Origin: Phylloscopus collybita
Taxonomy: Eukaryota; Chordata; Aves; Passeriformes; Phylloscopidae
Reading direction: 5' to 3'
DNA: 64,000 nt
NCBI GenBank assembly: GCA_027886175.1
Contig: JAJNNQ010000013.1
Span: forward strand, 6,281,501 to 6,345,500
The notes under the pieces are model-generated. The model saw only the letters and a program-made list of their open reading frames with translations, did not search any database and was not told the origin of the DNA. Within the stretch, counting starts at the first letter, position 1; each line of letters begins with the position of its first letter. Made by a program: the position numbers and the translations under genes. Positions 27,801 to 42,800 of this stretch are shown piece by piece.

Positions 27801-30800
27801 TCATGAATATCTGGATATTAATCTTTTAAGAGGGAATTTTATGTATAAAAGATATTCTCACTGAGTAGAATTCATAGTACAAAGGTCCTTTGGTTTATTT
27901 AATAATTTCCTACACTTACATGACCAATTTCTCATTCAGCATTAATTATATTTAATGAACATACTACATTTAATTACATACCAGGGGCAGCAGCTCTGGA
28001 AACTTATATGCCACTTCAGTTTTACTCAGCAAAACATGCAAGCCTACATAAAGACATGAAAAACCATACAGAATTTTACATACAATATTTTATGTAATTC
28101 ACAGAGGACAAAAAAGGTCATCTAATTTACTCTTGAACCATTGTCTGGACACAGCTACAAGTCTGCAAACTTATCACCTTGGGGCTACACGGCTATTTCC
28201 TGAAGAAACATGTTACAAAGAATACCTTTTAAGAGAATTGAAGTTTTCCCATTGTAACTGTATAAACTTGCAGTACAAGTGAGATTTTTGCCTTTTTTTT
28301 GACTCTGTCATGTTCCCTCAGGGAGAGCCAAGAGTCCTTGGTCTATCAGGACAAACAATCAACAGCAGATAGCTCACCCCTTTTATCAGTCCTTAGGGGG
28401 TTTATAAAATACCTCAGGAACTAGAATAAGGCCCCTATAAAACACATGAAGGTTTTCTGGTTTGCTCTCTTTTGAAGTTACAAGGACTTTGCTCAAAGAT
28501 TCAAATATTCAAAGCTATTTGACACTGAGCTGCATGGCACTTTACCTAAGAATTACCTTTCTCACTTCATTATTTGTGAATTTATTTTTATCACGTTCTT
28601 TCTGATTCTGTAAACTAAAATCCAAGGCTTTTTTCAACACAACTGCTGAACAAGACAGACACAATATGAAGAGAAAGGCATAGCTCAATTTTCTGGCGAC
28701 ACATCTGTTTGATAAATCTGTTCTCTAACAGAATGTTGATTAGTCTATTCAATCTGATGGCTAAACATATTCCAAAACAGTCAACTACAGTCCATATTTT
28801 GTCGCAGTTCTTTTGCATCACTCAAGTGGCAAAAGCAGCAGTAGCTGCCTACAGTACAAATCCAGAGACATGAGACAATCTCCCCCAGCCTGAATGATAA
28901 CAAGCTCTCTGGTGCTTGAGAACATCTGGCCTTGAAGCTACCGAACAGCTAGAGAATGGCCAAAATTCATCCCATTCAGGCCTTAAACAATGCTTGTGTG
29001 TGTCTTCATGTACACACAAATGCAAATCACATCTATAAAACGCTTTTCATTTCCTGAAATATTTTTCAACTGTTCATACCTGCAAGTAAACGAGAAACTG
29101 GGAGATGAATGCTAACTTTTTCCTGAGAAACGCAGTATCTGATGGTCTCAACTGAATGTCCACACATACTGAGGACAATAGGCTGTTCTCCATCAGTAAA
29201 TCCACTATGACACTGCATCAACACAGTCAGGCATTTCTTGTAAGCTTCAATCAATACTTTTTCCTAAAAGAAAGATTGCAGTTTACAGAGATTATGAGAA
29301 AAATCACGGCTCTGAATAATAATACAGACAATGTAAGAAAGACCCAGATGGGTTTGCAATTTTTACCTTTAACAACAGTCCTGCAAAATTAAGATAAGGA
29401 ATCCAACAAAAGAGCCAAAGTAAGGAGGGCACAAACTGCAAAACTCATACTGGTATGTCTGATTAGAAAAATATTCACTAGGATGTTGTTTGGGTTTGGA
29501 TTTGTTTTTTTTTTTTGTAACTGATATGATGGTAACTTTCTGAGCAATGATTGTGCTAGGCTAGTAAAACCTGCACATTAACTACCAGTGATAGATTAAA
29601 GCCAGCCTGAATGTTCAGGTACTCCAGGATCACTTATTCCACAGCCATATTTTACCATGCTCAAGTTCTGAAATCCTGAAACTGGAAACACGAGGCAGAA
29701 ACATGATTTAAAATCAAGCAGTATTTGGTAGATCCAGGGCCTACTACTCCATTCCCTCCTCTTTGAAAATTATAACCTGATAGTGATAATCACATCCCTC
29801 AGATGTGTGACAAAACTCCCTGCAGTATTTATAAAAGGCTTAGCCACACTCTATGAATTGGTCAATACAAACCACGCTTGTGTTTAAATACAGAAAAGAT
29901 TTGCATGTCCTTACAGAAGATGTCCTTGGCTTATGGTAAAGTTGTGTTTAGATCAGTTTTAGCATGCATTAATATTTAGGTTTTATCCCTCTTCACACAG
30001 AAAAACAATTCAGAAGGAATTAATCCTTACATCTAATGCACACCAGTCCTGCATCATTGAAATAACAAGTGTTAATTTCATCTGTAGCGTAAATGCTGCT
30101 TCCCACTCTGGCTCCATTTCAATGTGTTGTCCTACTTGACGAGTTATTGGATCCATACCCTAGAACAAGAAGAATTATACATTTCAACAATATATCACTA
30201 AAAATACACTGGCAGCATTAGCAGAGATGTGAGACAGTGGTTAGGTATCCTTGTAAACATATTGTTGCTGCAACAGGTAAAAAGAACCTTGGGGAAATGA
30301 AAGAGAATGAAACCACAAGTGAAGAGATCTATTTGTGCGTCAGGAACAATTTATTCCTCAACACAAGGAGCAACTCTGCTGACACTTAAGATGAACCAGA
30401 ATTTGCTCACAGAATTAATTGTCTTGTCTGCTTTACAAATGTAAAATTTGCCCCAAATTACACTTCTCGTTCTGAACTACTCTTAATTTTTATGGCCCTC
30501 TATAACAAAATTTTAAAAAGTGAGGCAAGATTTTTTAGGAAAATGCAGTGGCTCCAAAAGTGATACAGCAATGAAGATCTAAAATGAAAAATGGTTCTAA
30601 AATGAAGAGTAGATTTCTTCTATTTTGACACCATAATAGCTAACCTCCTGCTGAAATTTTGCCAAATTTTGTAATTCACAGATTTACTACATACCTGCAT
30701 ACATTTGAGTAATTCTAAGAAGGCATCAAAACCCTCCAGGAACTTGCGTCGCAAGTCATCTGACCACTCCGTTGGCTTACTGATCAAGACGTACCTGGGG

Positions 30801-33800
30801 AGATTAGAAAGATGCAAGTGTTCATTTCTGATTTTTTTTTTTTTAACTCCTCAATTTCTCAAATCAGCACATAGTTAGTATACTTACTTGAGATCCAAAA
30901 TAAGGCTCTGGACACGCCTGAATTTGAAAGCCTGCAGAGCAGTGTAACGTTCAAACTGAAACCTGCCTTGGATGTCACGGTGCCTTAAGTGGTCCATGAA
31001 AGTTTTGATGATAGTGGTCATGAGATTCTCTTCTGTTATCAGCATTCGAGCCTATTCCAAAGTACATTGAAATTTGCTGTAATTAACAGACAAAGCTAAC
31101 AAGATTTTCACATTGCACCATGAAGTTTGTAAAATAGATTATTTTTTAATCAAAAATAATTACATCAATAATTAGAACAGAAGACGGAAAAGCACTCTTT
31201 TCACAGACTCACAGAAGACAAAAAAAAGGAATCTAGTCAAAAATTATCATAAGCCAGATTTCTTTATTCAGATCCATTCTGTACTGAAGTCTGTCTATGG
31301 TAAGGCTCCTGCTAACCTATGTAATTATGGCACAAGATACATTATTATGTGTCTTGCAACTAACTTGTACCTCTCTTTAAGTATGTGTTGTCTCAGATAG
31401 TTTGAGCCCTTTAGCGGAGTGACAGCTCTTCTGTTTTCTGTTTATAAACTGTTAAGAGCTGTGGTGAGCAGAGCCTCTTCCGAACCAGTAAGGAACTGCT
31501 CATGCAATTTCCACATGGAAATTTCATGAAATAACCTCTAATTTCCCTCAAGGTCTACTGCATATATTCATGTGTGGTATGAAACAAATCAGCAGTTTGA
31601 CAAAGATTGCCTTCATCACCCAGCCTAACCTAACTCAACTTCACAACAGAGGGGGCAGGTACCAAATTACTGCCAGCTGCTACTCATGAATACTTTCACA
31701 ACTCCCCCGTTCTGCTGGTTCTCCAGGTTAAATAGGATGAGCCTTGTAGTCCTTGGATGTGGCCACTAGACTCAACAAGACTGGCCACTCTGATCTACCA
31801 CAATGACATTGTGGCTCTTGGCTAGAGCTTCCAGATTCTACAGCTGCTAATGATAATACAAAATAGTTTCTACAATGCTACTGCAGTAGGGGGAGAAGAA
31901 TCTAATGATTAATATTTTCCCCCAAAAAATCATCACCAACAGAGCTGCCCATCCACCCTCAAAACAAAGAACTGCAGTTCCTTGGGAGATCAAACTCTTA
32001 AATTACTAGGATTAGTTCAAAAATGTTACTGGAGGATGGTGGGGTGGTTTAAACTCTTAATCATTTAGTTAAGAATGAGTAGCTATAAATATATTAAAAA
32101 ATAATACTTAGTTCATATGATAGAAGCTTATCATAATTACTGTCATGTCATCAATCTATTCTATCATTCTGCAAAACAGTCAAAATGCATCTGCTTTGCT
32201 TTTTTTGCAGGCTTTTAAAATAGAGCACATATAAAAGAGGCACTGCAATTACTCTGCCCTGGGAAATGTTTGAAATCACTTTTTCAAAAAGTATGTATTG
32301 ATACACATATTGTACCACCCCATCTGCCAAAGGGAAAAATACCATAACCATATGAATAGTATTAGTTGGTTAAGTCTAACTGTAAGTCGGAATATTGGCA
32401 ACATTCTTACTGAAAGCATCAAAACTAAGAGGCAATACAATATTGTCCTGAACCATGGGAACAAAATCCTGAGTTCCTGTTGAATTCCCAGGAATAACAT
32501 CCATCCCTAGGAAACTGAAGAAGTTTGCTCAGTATTGTGACTGTAAGCTACTACTGAAAGCTCAATGAAGCTTATTAAATTTGGGAGGATTCAGAAGCAT
32601 TCATTTTTTAAACAATTCTGGGTATGAAAATCAGACTTTTATTCCAGTACAGCTTCAAATTTTAATTTGTCTAGTTCATAATACAAGCAAAGACAGAGTT
32701 AAATGGAGACAGGAACAAAAAAAAAAAAAAAGTTTCTCAAACAAGCTGGTGAAAGACCAGCAGATTTAGTGAGCTGGGAGAAGTCAGAGTGCTTGTAGCA
32801 CCAAAACCAAAGTTAACTGGAAATCTTAAAGAAGGTACTTTTTGTCTTGAGACTCCAAGTACCAAAGGAAGTAGGGAGTATCACAAGACAATTCTTGCTC
32901 GCAGTTTTGTTGATTGGAAAATGAACATAAAGTGGATTGCTTATAAAACTGCACCAGAACGGTGTTCTGGAACCATGATATGTAAACCATATAATACAGA
33001 TTTCTACAAACAGTAAATGTGGCTCAGTATGATGAGGAACTTAAACATTATGTGTTTCTCTAAATAAATATGAAAGCACCTTTCTAAAAAAAAAAAAAAA
33101 GTAAAAGAAAAATGTAAAAAGGAAAAACTAGAAACACCCAGCCCACTTCAGGAAGCCAGACTGAAACTTCCCAATGTTGAATGCTTTAACTTCTAAACCG
33201 ATAGCAACGTATGCAAAGTCTGATTGTCCTGCATTTCCACAGTAATGTTAAAGAAATCTGCAGCCTTGAGTTATGAACCTTGAGAGGCTTTTAACAAATA
33301 AAGATTTCCTTTTTTGGTCTTTCAGTACTTACAAGAGAAGGCACTGTGAATATCTGTATCGAGAGGTCAGCAATTGAGAACTCTCTGTCGTGGTCATCTT
33401 TCATAAAATCACTCTGCAATCGCTCATAGTTCTATTAAGAAGGAGGCAAAAAAAGGCAAGGAGTGCCAACTATCAGTTTTTAAAAGAAAGACAGGCACTA
33501 CTCACCAGAGTAGGTACAGTGAAGAGTTGGACAGACAGAGCAGCCACCGATACTGCCCGTTCGTGATCATCCTCCATATAATCTCTCTGCAACTGCCGGT
33601 AATTCTAAACAACAAGGGGAAATTCACCTCTAATCCACACTGACCTGATTTTTTAACTTAAATGTCTGCTCTGGGAAACTTTAATGCCATGAAAAAGGGA
33701 AGAGTAGCTCTAACGGATTATTATATGGGTATATTGTACAAAGAATATGACAACTTAATCTGCTCACATGAGAGATCTACTCACTCTCATTTTCACAATA

Positions 33801-36800
33801 AAGGCTAGTATTTTATTTTCTACTCAACAGCCTGCAGCGGAGTGAGCAGAATTTTGCAGTGCTGATTTAAACCATTTCAAATACCAGTTACTGCAGAAAT
33901 ACTAATCAGCATAACTGAATTTCAGCACTATTTCTGAGCAGTGCTTTAACAGCTTACACCTCAACAATGAGCAGCGATTAACTCTTAAGAACTGATAGCC
34001 TGCATAGCTGATGGTGAAGACAAAAACATCTGAACTCCTTTAGTTCTGGGGCGAGTGAAAGGCCATTTCCTTCCCAGGAGATGAGATGCCATTATAACTA
34101 ATATACAGAAGAGGAAAATAAGATTTCCAGCATTTCATTTCAGGTTTTCACTTCCATAAAAATGAGAAAAAAAATTGGGTAACAGTTCATTTAAATCACT
34201 GTATGCTAACTAGACTCTCTTCACTAGACAGTTTTAGCATTTAATGGCTCTTTGTAAGAAAGATACTTACTCTCGCAAAGCGGATAGCAAAAAGTTTCTT
34301 GTATTTCAAATCCATAAGAAGACTGCTCATGAATAACTGGTGATACACATTTCTAGCCCCTGTCAAGAAAAATGAATGAAACATCACATGTCACTGTTTT
34401 CTATCAACACATTATGGGAACATTTAGAAAAGGAAACTTCTACAGAATGAGATAAATGTGCATTTCAGAGTAGAAGCTGCTTTGATTAAGTCTGTCAGGT
34501 GGTAGCAAAGGATGAAGAAGAATAATAAAAGAGAATTCTTCAAGAAGCATTATTTATTACTTCTGTACAAAATAACACTGTTGAATGGGAATGTATATCA
34601 TCAAATATAAGGGAAGTCAGCAAAACAAGAACAGAACTCTGTTCCTTCTCAGGATAAACAGGGGATTTATATTAGGAAGAGAACAGAACACTATTATGAG
34701 AAATCTTGGGAACTGCAACGAATTTTCCTAGTTGTGAACACCTCCATAAAATAATCAGCTAAGCTATCTCTGAATTTCTAGTCTGTCTGGACAGCGTCCC
34801 AGAAAGTATTATCAATACAAATGATATCCATCTCTATGTAGCTTGGAAGCAAATACACATCTGCACAATTTCTTCTGTAGAAATTTGACTTTTAAGTCAA
34901 AAGCCTTAACGGAGAGGAACTATGGAATACAAGAAAAAGTAGAGAAATATTGATGTTGAAACAGAAATGCAAAAGTTACTCCTTGCTTACATGAAAGACA
35001 TTATCCTAACAAAACCTGTACTAAAAATGTTGTAATGTTCCACAAAAGCAGTACCTTTCAGATTACAAAATTAGCAGTGCCAGGACTTCATCCTCAAGAT
35101 AAAGGTACTAGATAAACAAAATCTAAAATAATCATTTTCTCCATACTACATCCACTTTCCACCTTACTTCTTACTTATTTTATTGGTACTCCAAGAAGTT
35201 CCCCAGGCAGACATATTGCATCCTTACCTGTTCTTTGAGCTTCTCTTTCTTACACCTGGCCTTACACACCCTTTCAGGATATCAAATCAGACATGGAATC
35301 AATGAGGGGACAGAAATTAGCTGCCTCCCTTTCCTCACAATTACAACTTTTCTAGCTAATTCCATTATATTAAACAGCCCTTCAAAATTTCAAGAACTCT
35401 AAAACAACAGAACAGTAATTCTCACTGAATATTCTCAGAACACTTAAGAATACTTCATGAACACAAACACAAGTCAAAGCAAAAAGACACTGCCTCATCC
35501 CTTAAAAACAGGCATTTTGGTAGATATGAAATGGATGCTGAGATCCTATAAAGCATACAAACTCCCAATTTCTCTATTATTTACTTAATTTCCATTAACT
35601 ATCACTATCACTGGCTTTTATCACAAGTCAGTTTTAATTTCAGACCACTTTGAAAAATTAGACCTAAAACCAACCCCATCTCCACACAGTCTCTGTATGT
35701 TCTTGTCTTAAATACACTTGGGAGTACATCATAAACAGAGAGATTGTAACAAATTAGGCAAAATTATCCATAATACACCACAGTAAAAATGATCAAACAT
35801 TAGCAGATACAGTAAAAGGCAAACTTAGGCATAATATTCTCAAGCATTTTCAAGAACTTTGAGAAAACTCACCTTTCCACAGTTTAGAATCATACAGCAT
35901 CAGCTTATCTACGAGGGAAGAATTTTCACCATCTGGCCCTTCTTGCAAACCAACCTGACACAATATTCGGCGAAGGCCATCTTAATGAAGAGAAATGGTA
36001 CAAGTTAGCTACAGCTCAAACACAAACGTGTGTTGTTTTGACATCCTGAAATTTTCATACAACACAAAAGCCCTCACACTGCCCTCTTTTCCATGACAAC
36101 TCAATAACAGCACTCAGATTTTGCTGACATAAGCACAATTATTTTATACCTTGCAAGTTTCACACCACCCTTATGGAACATTAGGAACACAGTGAAAATT
36201 GCCAAATGCAATCATTTGAAGTTATCAAATAAAAATCTGCTTCCTTAAAAATGGCTTACTAAAATAACAGTTATACAGCAGACTAATTTTCTAGCTTTTA
36301 GTTTTTCTGATTAGACTCCTATGGAAAGGAAAACATAATACATATATGAAATTACTCATATATTCATGCAGCAGCTTTTTGTTTTCACTGAAGAGTTGCT
36401 ACCATTTCAAGGCTTCTCTGCATATTTTTTCTAATGGAAAGAAGCAGTAACCTAAATTATATGAACATGTAAGTTATATGCTTGCATCTGAAATGGAGCA
36501 CAACCCAGCCACGGTCCTATTAAGAATGTTCAACCTGGCTTTGCACTGCAGGTAATACATATCCCCTGAGAACTACGGGGCTTAACAGAGCCCTTACTTC
36601 CACACCCTGCTTGGCATCTCAACTCCTCAGGCAAAGTGGGCAGTGGCTTAGTGCTGCATGGTGCAGTAATACACACTCTGAGAACCCCTACAGCAGTTTG
36701 GGGTTATTCCTTTTTGCCTTGCAGAGTTCAAGTCCAACTACCGTTATGAAGGACACCAAGCTAATGGAAACTCCTTCACTGGTCAACAATTGTCAAACAG

Positions 36801-39800
36801 ACACTTATTCCTGAAGTGACACTTGCTAGGAAGGATGTAGTGGTCAAACTTCTGATGAAGTTCCATGGCAAGGTTTTTTTTTTTTTCAGTCACAAGAACT
36901 TGTCATTTCTTTGACAGCAATCATCCAACCTAACTCTGGCACAGCAGAAGACGCCTCCACCTGTCACTCAGCCTTTGTTCAGGGACATTTCAATGTAGCC
37001 ACCTGAGCAGTGCAACTCTATCATCCTATGCTACATATGAGTGGTAACAGACAAACATGTTTAAAAGACAGAAAAGAATTTAGTTTTTTGGGTGTGCTTG
37101 TTAAAAACCAGACTCAGAGTACAAGACTGCATCCCAAGACATGGAAGGCAGTTCAAGCAAATGAGCACACTGGTCACAGAAAAAAATGTATGTGTGTTGT
37201 TTACAATCAAACATGCTTTTTGCCCTTCTGAATCATGAAGAACTCAGCATTTAACGAGCTGAACTCTTCAGAACTTCAGAAACACAACACACACAACTCA
37301 AACAAAATTCAGTGCTTTCTTCTGTAACTTGAGACGCCATTGACATATTCAAGTTACTTTTTTGCCACCACCATTTAGTGCTGAAAATTAATGACTGTGG
37401 CACCTGGCATAAATGCCATGGCACAAGATTGGGCAGTGCCTGCCTACATGTTTCATTGAAAGGGGAATTTATCACAGAAAGAAACTATCTCTGTAACTCC
37501 TTTCCACTAATACCTAGTGTTTACCAGCAACACTGGCAAATAGTTGAACAAATCCCTACCATAAATTTTGGTCAAAAGGTTGATTTACTTATCTTTAAAA
37601 CTTAAACATAAACTAGTTACGTTTCAAAAACGAGAACATGTTATAAAGACCCTATGCATGAAATCTTGGCTAGTTTTCCAACCCTCAGTCTAACAAAACA
37701 TACAGTCTCTGAAAAACGTTCTGCCTATGCAGAACATATGTGCAATATGACAGCTGAGCGTGCTTTGCTAATACTTCTTGCTAACATTTCCAGATGAAAA
37801 AAAATACAAATTGCAAGGGGGTCTGTATCTACATTTCTCCATATCAGCAGTTTGTAACTTTTCCTTTTATTTCCCTTCACACTCTAAATCTTCACCATCT
37901 TATGATTACCAGGCCAAATGGGGAACCAAGTCAAAACAAAAACTGAGCATTCCTATAAAATCCGATACTGCGCATCTTGATTCCTTTGAAGAAAGCTCTT
38001 TCAAAAAATCTGATTAAGACTTTGTCAGCTTTTATACTTACCAAAACCCTCCACAATTTCTTGCATTTTCTCTGTTCTACTTAGCAAAAAATCTGAAGCA
38101 ATCACTTTCATCATCATTCATCAAATTACTTCTGAATAATTTTGTTTTATCTAATCAGACAGGTTATTTTCAGCTTACTGCATTCATTTAAAAAGAAGTA
38201 GGGACTGAAAAAATAGCTTTTTGGCATACTGCATTTGACAGCAAGTCTTGGCTTCTGTTCAACAGCAACTAAACAGAAAAGACTATGTAAGACTGGTAGC
38301 ACTTTCACATGGAAGTTGGAATTCAGAACAGCACTCCAGTAAGAGAAAATAGAATGAAGTCTGACAAGTTATTAATAGCTTTGCCTTATACATTACATAT
38401 CTGAAATAAGTAGACAAAATTGCTTCAGAAAACCAGCTCCTCTCACAAATATTCTCTAACTTATCTCAAAAAGGTCAATTTTGCCCACCTGAATATCCAA
38501 TAACACTGCCAAGCCAAGTTAGAAGCTTCAGACCAAAGCTCTGATGGGCAACAATAGATGAATGCATAACTTGCACTTTCAATGGCTTTGTCTGGCGACT
38601 GGTATTTCTCTTAAAAAGAAAAGGAAGAAGGAGGCAATGCATATTTAAGTGAGGACTGGCATATATTTCTATACAGAAATGCAGCATTCCTACAATTAAT
38701 TTTGTAATCTATAATATTAACACATATTCTAATTACTAACACCTACATAGCAAACCCCAAAAAAGTCTGAACTTTGTTTATCCTATTAATATTTGAAGGA
38801 CCTTATGATGCAATATCAGCACATTTAGGTCAATCCATTTTCCACTCTTGGCCTGTTATCAACGCTCTCACACTGATCTGCTGCATTTTACTGATAAGCA
38901 ATCCTACGTTCAACCCAAGAGAGCCATGCATGTTTGTCCCTCCCAACATGACAGGCAAGTCACACAGCAGCCCATCATGGAAACTGACTGTCCACAGACT
39001 ATTTTCAAAAGTACAAATTAAATAGAAAGAGTTAAAACAAGAAAGAATCTACCCTCATCTATGTATTAGAAAGCATAATAGTTAGATGTTACACATAAAA
39101 GCCATTTGCTCTTTGCCTGCATGGCCAGCAAGCTAAAAATATTACACAGCATTATCCTTAAAAATATGCTAATTCTTTCAATATACCTTAAATAGCTAAA
39201 GAACAGTAACTCTAGTTGCAGCATTTGTTTTTCAGTGGTTGCAGTATCACACAGAAACTATTTCTTTCATGTGATTAAGTGCTGCACTGCAGCAGTTAAC
39301 AAAAAAATTAAAAAGAAAACATTATTCTCACATTTTACATGGAAGAGTCTTGCAATATATAGATATTAATATATACATAAATGTATAGATGCAAAACAAA
39401 AGCATTTGCAGTTTCACACTTGGATTCAATCAGTAATAATTTCCATAACTGTTGCAGTGAAAGACATAAGCAGCTTCACACTATAGGAAAAAGACTTTAA
39501 TAATTTAACTTCACTGATCTGAACTAGCATGTAATTCTGTTTTAAGAAGGAAAAGATTGTCTACAAACTTCTTTTTAGAAAATTATTTTGGGTGTCAGGC
39601 CATAGTAGGGAAAAAACCCAATGAAAGACCAATGAAAACCCCATAATCCAATATTTTGATACCTCTGCCATATTGTAACTAGTACCAACACTTTGTATCA
39701 TTAAAATATAATGAGTCATTATGATAACAGTATCACCAACTGGGTAGCAAAGCCTCCTTTTCCTTAAAGTGAGGCCAGTAAGTAGATAACATCCTTAGCA

Positions 39801-42800
39801 CCATTACTTACCACTATTACAGATTTAGCCTGATCACAATATTGGAAGTCTCCGTATCGAACAGACCTACGGCCCTGCAAATTCAGAAAGATGTAACCTT
39901 ATCACCAACTCCTAAACAAGAAGTCTCAATTCTGTTTTACATTAGTATAAAAAACACAGTAAAAGCTTCAGATGCATGCTAACTACACTGCCTTTCATGC
40001 TATTTTCACTTTTTAAAGTACTGTATATATTTAGATACTTGGATTTCCCAAATGCACCTCGTACTTCTTAGAAAAAGATAAAATTGTATCATATACTCAG
40101 TTACCTGTTACATTAAATTTTCTGTGTATAACCTTGTCCTTAAGATGAACAAGGAAAAGAACTACACTTCTTTTATTAAAATACTGAAAACATTAGTACA
40201 AAGGCATTATTCATTAGTTTTGATATAACTTGAAGATAATTCAGATATTTCAGTGCCTTTTAAAAAGCATATATTAAAGTTAATTGATCTTTTCAACATA
40301 CAATTGAAGCTCTTGTTTTATTCCAAAAGGACCGTTTTCAGTCTTTCTCTACTGTTAATCCATACATCAAAACAGATAGTTGATTGAATTTTTAGTGTAC
40401 TGCAGACAGGAAAACTCACTGGTATTTTAGATCTGATGCCAAATCACTGCTTCAGGCATAACATTCTCATTTCTTTCACATACATGCTCATGTACACATG
40501 CATTCATGTATGTATTTAGAAGCAGAAGGGATCAAAGGGAAAAATCTGAGTGTTTCCCACAATAGAGAGCCAGTGCTCAGGTCAGCTCATATTGAGGGAT
40601 GAGATGTGAATCTTTTGGTTAGTGGTATCAAAAGATAGAGCAGAGGTAACAAAAAACCAAAATCTAATTCATGGTTAAGCAATATGAAGTGGATATACTT
40701 CCTGCTCCACTGACCTCCTTGAAGTAGTTTAACTCCCCAAAACGACATTCCCATTTCGGAAAATATTTCCTCCCCACACCACCCCCCCAAAAAAGGCACA
40801 AGCCAAAAAGCCAAGTAAAAAAGGCATTCATTTTTTCATATCAGCTGCTTACAGGTTCATTGCAAAAATAACGAGGTGTAGTTACCCAATGAAGTATCAC
40901 CTTCTTTAAAAAAATGCACAAGCTGACAGAGTGCTTGTGAAACTGAAATACTAGTTACAATTATATTCAGCACATAGTGATTCTGAACTCCCTGTTCCTC
41001 CTAAAAACTGTGTTAAATGCTTTCACCCCTTCCTGCCACTATAATCTGACAATTATGAAAAAGAAAATTAAATTTAAAAAAGAAACCACAAACCATGAAT
41101 AGTTCCACAAGCACCAGAACAAAAGCAGTCAGTTATGGATTTTATCCCTCACACTTAACTGGTGTTACTCTGAGAAGCATTTCCTATGTTTGGAGCCTAT
41201 TTATGGGCTCTTTCAATGTCAGCTCCCTGGTTCAGTAAGGGAAGGGCCAAAGCTGCTGTCTGTCCTTGACAGAGGAGTGAGAAACACCTTGGTATTTACA
41301 CTTACAAGACCTACTAGAATACATTTACATTGAAACATATACAGTATGAGGTCTGGTTTGGACTGGCCAAATAGTATTTAGGCATTGAGACACTTAGTAT
41401 TAAGGCATTTTAGGGTGGTATGACACACAGGACTCACAGACTCACATTAACTACAAGCTTTGGGAAAACAGACTAAAGGAAGCATAGTCATAAAACAAAC
41501 ATTAGGTCAAGGTAATTAAAAGTTGTAACAGTTAATTCACTTACATCTCTATCTACAGTTGTTGCAAAACCAATGGCTTCCTTCTGTGTGCAGTTGACAG
41601 CCTTCTGAAGAGTATAAATAACTTGTTCATAGGTATGGACTTCATCATTAAACAGCATGCAGTAGTAAGTGTCACTCTTCTCACTTCAGAGCAAGGATTG
41701 AATTTACGTCATTCAAAGCAAGGACAGAATTTACGTCATTCAAAGCAAGGACTGAATTTATGTCATTTAAAGCAACATTAAAAGTAAAAGCAAGGGGAAA
41801 GGAAAAAACATGAGAAATACAAATCTACTGCAATTATTGTATACAAAATATTTCTGACAATTTTAGGAAAGGCAGAAAAGATTCTTAAAATCAAAACTTG
41901 TATTTTCAACTGTAAGTATCTGTAAGCCTTTAAAAGCTAGAAGACAAATATTATACTTACGTCATTTCTAGTCCAGGCAATTCATTTTCTTTTTCCCATG
42001 TTAATATATCTACTGCATATTTAAATGTAATGGCAAAAATATTATAAGCTCTTGCTACCATATCTTCTGGTAAGTGCACAAGAGGATCCTGGAAAGTAAA
42101 CATAAATAGCAAATGAGAAATTAAATGTCATTCAAAACAAACTGTCAAATTTGCACCTCTCTTTATCAAAGATGATGTAAGCATCTTTAATGATGTCTTT
42201 CTTTAAATGACTTTTGAGTTGAAAGGAACAGAGTCAATAATCATCCTGTTTTCTTCTTCCAGTTCTATACTGACAGTCACCAAAGCCCTAATCTAACATT
42301 CAGTACCTGAATGCTAACTTGCCTCTGATCACCCATTTACATTTTCACACATTCTTCCACTCTCATTCTCCTTGTTCTCACTCCTGCAAGCCTTTCATGA
42401 TAGTTCTTTGGAAGAACTTTAACCTCAGCTGTATTAAAATCTGCTGCTTCTGCTATGCCTTCAAAACTATAATTTCAAATCCCTGTATCTTTTGTTCCAC
42501 TTATCAATATTAGTAAACTGCAGAATACAAATGACCATGCATCTCTTGTCCTGTTTTATATGCAGCATGCATTAAAAGGCATAAGTCTTATCTATCCAGG
42601 CTTATACAACATGCAGCACACTGGCATCATGATTTATGAGGCACGTCTCTCATATGCTGTGGTATATAAATAATTAACTGCTGAAATGTAAATAGGTGTT
42701 TCATAATCATCTGTCCACATCTCAGTCTTGCTTACAGAGAGCTGCTCTCCTTTTGTCTGTGGACTGTGCACCTATTTGTGCCCATTCTGTGCTCTCCATT

